Below, piece by piece: positions 6,120-7,116 of a DNA stretch of 7,116 bases; position 1 is the stretch's first letter, and every line of letters begins with the position of its first letter. The stretch lies in contig DATCLN010000066.1 in assembly GCA_036563895.1 (NCBI GenBank), positions 1-7,116 on the forward strand, given 5' to 3'. A program made the position numbers and the translations under genes. Below the pieces are notes generated by a model. That model did not search any database. It worked only from the letters and a program-made list of their open reading frames with translations, and was not told the origin of the DNA. The DNA comes from ZCTH02-B3 sp036563895. Lineage in GTDB: Bacteria; Bacillota; Bacilli; Paenibacillales; Paenibacillaceae.

Positions 6120-6830
6120 TCAGCGTCCGGACCTGAACTTCTGCACGTGGGACCGCGCTTCTTCCACGCTGGTCACCCGGTTGCGGCTCCATTCCAGCAG
6201 GATCCGGTCGATGTACCGGAAGTGCAGTTTTCCGGCAAACACCGCTTCCTTCAGCGCGAACAGCACCAGCTCTTCCGGATAGCCGTCCTGGTCGAGCCAG
6301 GCTTCGATGGTCTCGCATTCCATCGGCGTAAGGGGGCGTCCGAACTCCTGCTCAAACGCACGGAACACCCTGCCGGCGCCTTCGTCCGCGGGCTTCCGCG
6401 CGGCGGCCGGAACGCCTCCGCCCGAACCCGGAAGCGGAGTTTCCGCTGCAGCGGCGGCGCGAAGGCGTCCTCCCGACGCGAGCAGCTCGCCGATGCGGTT
6501 GAACAGCCCGGTCAAAATGAATCGTTCCGCCAGCACGCCGGTTCCCGGGTCGGTGTATTCGTCGATGCCGAGGAATCCGAGCTTGATCAGGCGCTGCAGC
6601 GCCTCGCCGATGGCCGCGGGCGTGGCGCCAAGACGTTCGCAGAGCTGTTCGGTGGTCGGAAATTCGTTTTGCTCCAGCTGCCGAAACGCCATCAGCTGGA
6701 TGAGCAGCATCGCTTCCGTATCGCTGAGGCCGAGCGTCCGGTAGGTGCGCAGGAGGGCGTACGGCACGCTGACCGCCCCGTCCTGCAGCGCTTCCGCCCA
6801 GCCGCGCGCCAGCAGTTCCCTTTCGTTCAC
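6120..6830 (-). CDS. dnaD: DnaD-family primosome/replication initiation protein
   Basis: DnaD acts in the cytoplasm in loading the replicative helicase at the origin and in replication restart, with DnaA, DnaB and DnaI (known for B. subtilis). From the chosen GTG start the protein has 236 residues, close to B. subtilis DnaD (232, from memory). Residues 1-115 form the winged-helix N-terminal domain: VSVPYALLRTYRTLGLSDTE, then a helix-turn-helix around FPTTEQLCERLGATPAAIGE, and LIKLGFLGID. An Ala/Gly/Pro-rich linker spans about 118-154. The C-terminal DnaD-like domain (155-217) carries FGRPLTPMECETIEAWLD and the YxxxIxxxW motif (Tyr206, Ile210, Trp214) used in DNA binding. I prefer GTG at 6828-6830 because GAGGG lies seven bases upstream and the family N-terminus starts there; ATG at 6884 would add 18 residues and has no evident Shine-Dalgarno sequence. 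Confidence 0.92.
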   Translation of the reverse strand: MNERELLARGWAEALQDGAVSVPYALLRTYRTLGLSDTEAMLLIQLMAFRQLEQNEFPTTEQLCERLGATPAAIGEALQRLIKLGFLGIDEYTDPGTGVLAERFILTGLFNRIGELLASGGRLRAAAAAETPLPGSGGGVPAAARKPADEGAGRVFRAFEQEFGRPLTPMECETIEAWLDQDGYPEELVLFALKEAVFAGKLHFRYIDRILLEWSRNRVTSVEEARSHVQKFRSGR

Positions 6831-6837
6831 CGTCTCA

Positions 6838-6842
6838 CCCTC
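6838..6842 (-). promoter_or_regulatory. Shine-Dalgarno sequence deciding the dnaD start
   Basis: On the - strand GGGAGAGGGTGA precedes the GTG codon at 6830, with GAGGG at 6842-6838 seven bases away. The upstream ATG at 6884 has no comparable purine-rich site, so the shorter form is favoured. Confidence 0.6.
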
Positions 6843-6921
6843 TCCCAGAGGAACCGTCCCGGTGTCAGGGATTTCCGCGCCCATGCCTGCGGGTTCCGGC
6901 TTTCGCCGCGGGCGGCGGCCG

Positions 6922-7116
6922 CTAACGGTCCGCCGTCACGGCGCCGCGCACGAGCGCATGGGTGTCGCGGGCGATCATGAGCTCTTCGTTGGTCGGGACC
7001 ACAAGCACCTCCACCCGCGAGTCGTCGGCCGAAATGCGCCGGGGGTCGTCCGACGCCGCCTCGTTGCGCGCGGGATCGAGCCGGATGCCGAAAAACGTCA
7101 GGCCTTCGCAGACGCA
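6922..7116 (-). CDS. ackA: Acetate kinase, C-terminal fragment (5' part outside the window)
   Basis: The last 64 codons are present, read leftwards and ending in TAG (complement of 6922-6924). The translation contains CEGLTFFGIRLDPARN, RRISADDSRVEVLVV and PTNEELMIARDT, closely matching the conserved C-terminus of AckA, in which PTNEELMIARDT is the most diagnostic stretch. The enzyme interconverts acetyl phosphate plus ADP with acetate plus ATP, the substrate-level phosphorylation step of overflow and fermentative metabolism. Propionate or butyrate kinase relatives share parts of this tail, but the fit is best to acetate kinase. The gap to the dnaD start is 91 bases (37 to the alternative ATG). 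A small GC-rich hairpin CGCCG-CCCG-CGGCG lies there on the - strand but lacks a U-tract, so cotranscription with dnaD is possible. Confidence 0.9.
   Translation of the reverse strand, partial: CVCEGLTFFGIRLDPARNEAASDDPRRISADDSRVEVLVVPTNEELMIARDTHALVRGAVTADR

Noticed and set aside
6147..6980. Open frame of 277 codons on the + strand opposite dnaD
   Set aside because: Antisense to a clear DnaD protein with its conserved YxxxIxxxW motif; no convincing start context.
1..7116. CRISPR array, insertion sequence, tRNA or rRNA gene, prophage or defence system
   Set aside because: No spaced repeats, terminal inverted repeats, transposase or integrase motifs, cloverleaf sequences or defence domains were seen; the content is housekeeping metabolism, transport and replication.

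Overview
The window reads as ordinary chromosomal DNA from a GC-rich member of the Bacillota, most like the Paenibacillaceae and relatives (inference). Supporting signs are strong AGGAGG-type ribosome binding sites, a tRNA-responsive T-box leader, an OpuC-type osmoprotectant transporter, and a DnaD replication protein, which is characteristic of low-GC Gram-positive lineages even when an individual genome is GC-rich.

Left part (1-1861, + strand): the 3' end of an OpuCA-like ATPase with its CBS region, then a permease (OpuCB-like) whose ATG overlaps the ATPase stop, then a lipoprotein substrate-binding protein (OpuCC-like). Together they import glycine betaine, carnitine, choline or similar quaternary ammonium osmoprotectants. 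The second permease gene found at the end of the B. subtilis opuC operon (opuCD) is not present downstream here.

Middle part (1876-5480, + strand): a good sigma-A-like promoter, a complete and well-resolved T-box riboswitch, and proB, proA and proC in one operon. These encode the whole route from glutamate to proline. The specifier loop of the T-box sits on a C-run that reads as a proline codon, so the leader should sense uncharged tRNA-Pro. proA begins inside the end of proB, and its 5' end carries an unusual threefold tandem repeat of 18 bp. The operon is followed by a perfect 9-bp hairpin that can serve as terminator for both converging units.

Right part (5603-7116, - strand): a small membrane-anchored DUF2500 protein, a DnaD-family primosome protein, and the 3' end of acetate kinase (ackA), all reading leftwards toward the shared terminator.

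Functionally, the left and middle parts both relate to compatible solutes and proline: uptake of osmoprotectants next to anabolic proline synthesis. The T-box indicates that proBAC is controlled by proline demand for translation rather than by osmotic stress. I found no mobile element, CRISPR array, tRNA or rRNA gene, and no evidence of a novel multi-gene system. The points most worth a second look are the proA repeat, the missing second OpuC permease, and the opuC-to-T-box junction without a visible terminator.
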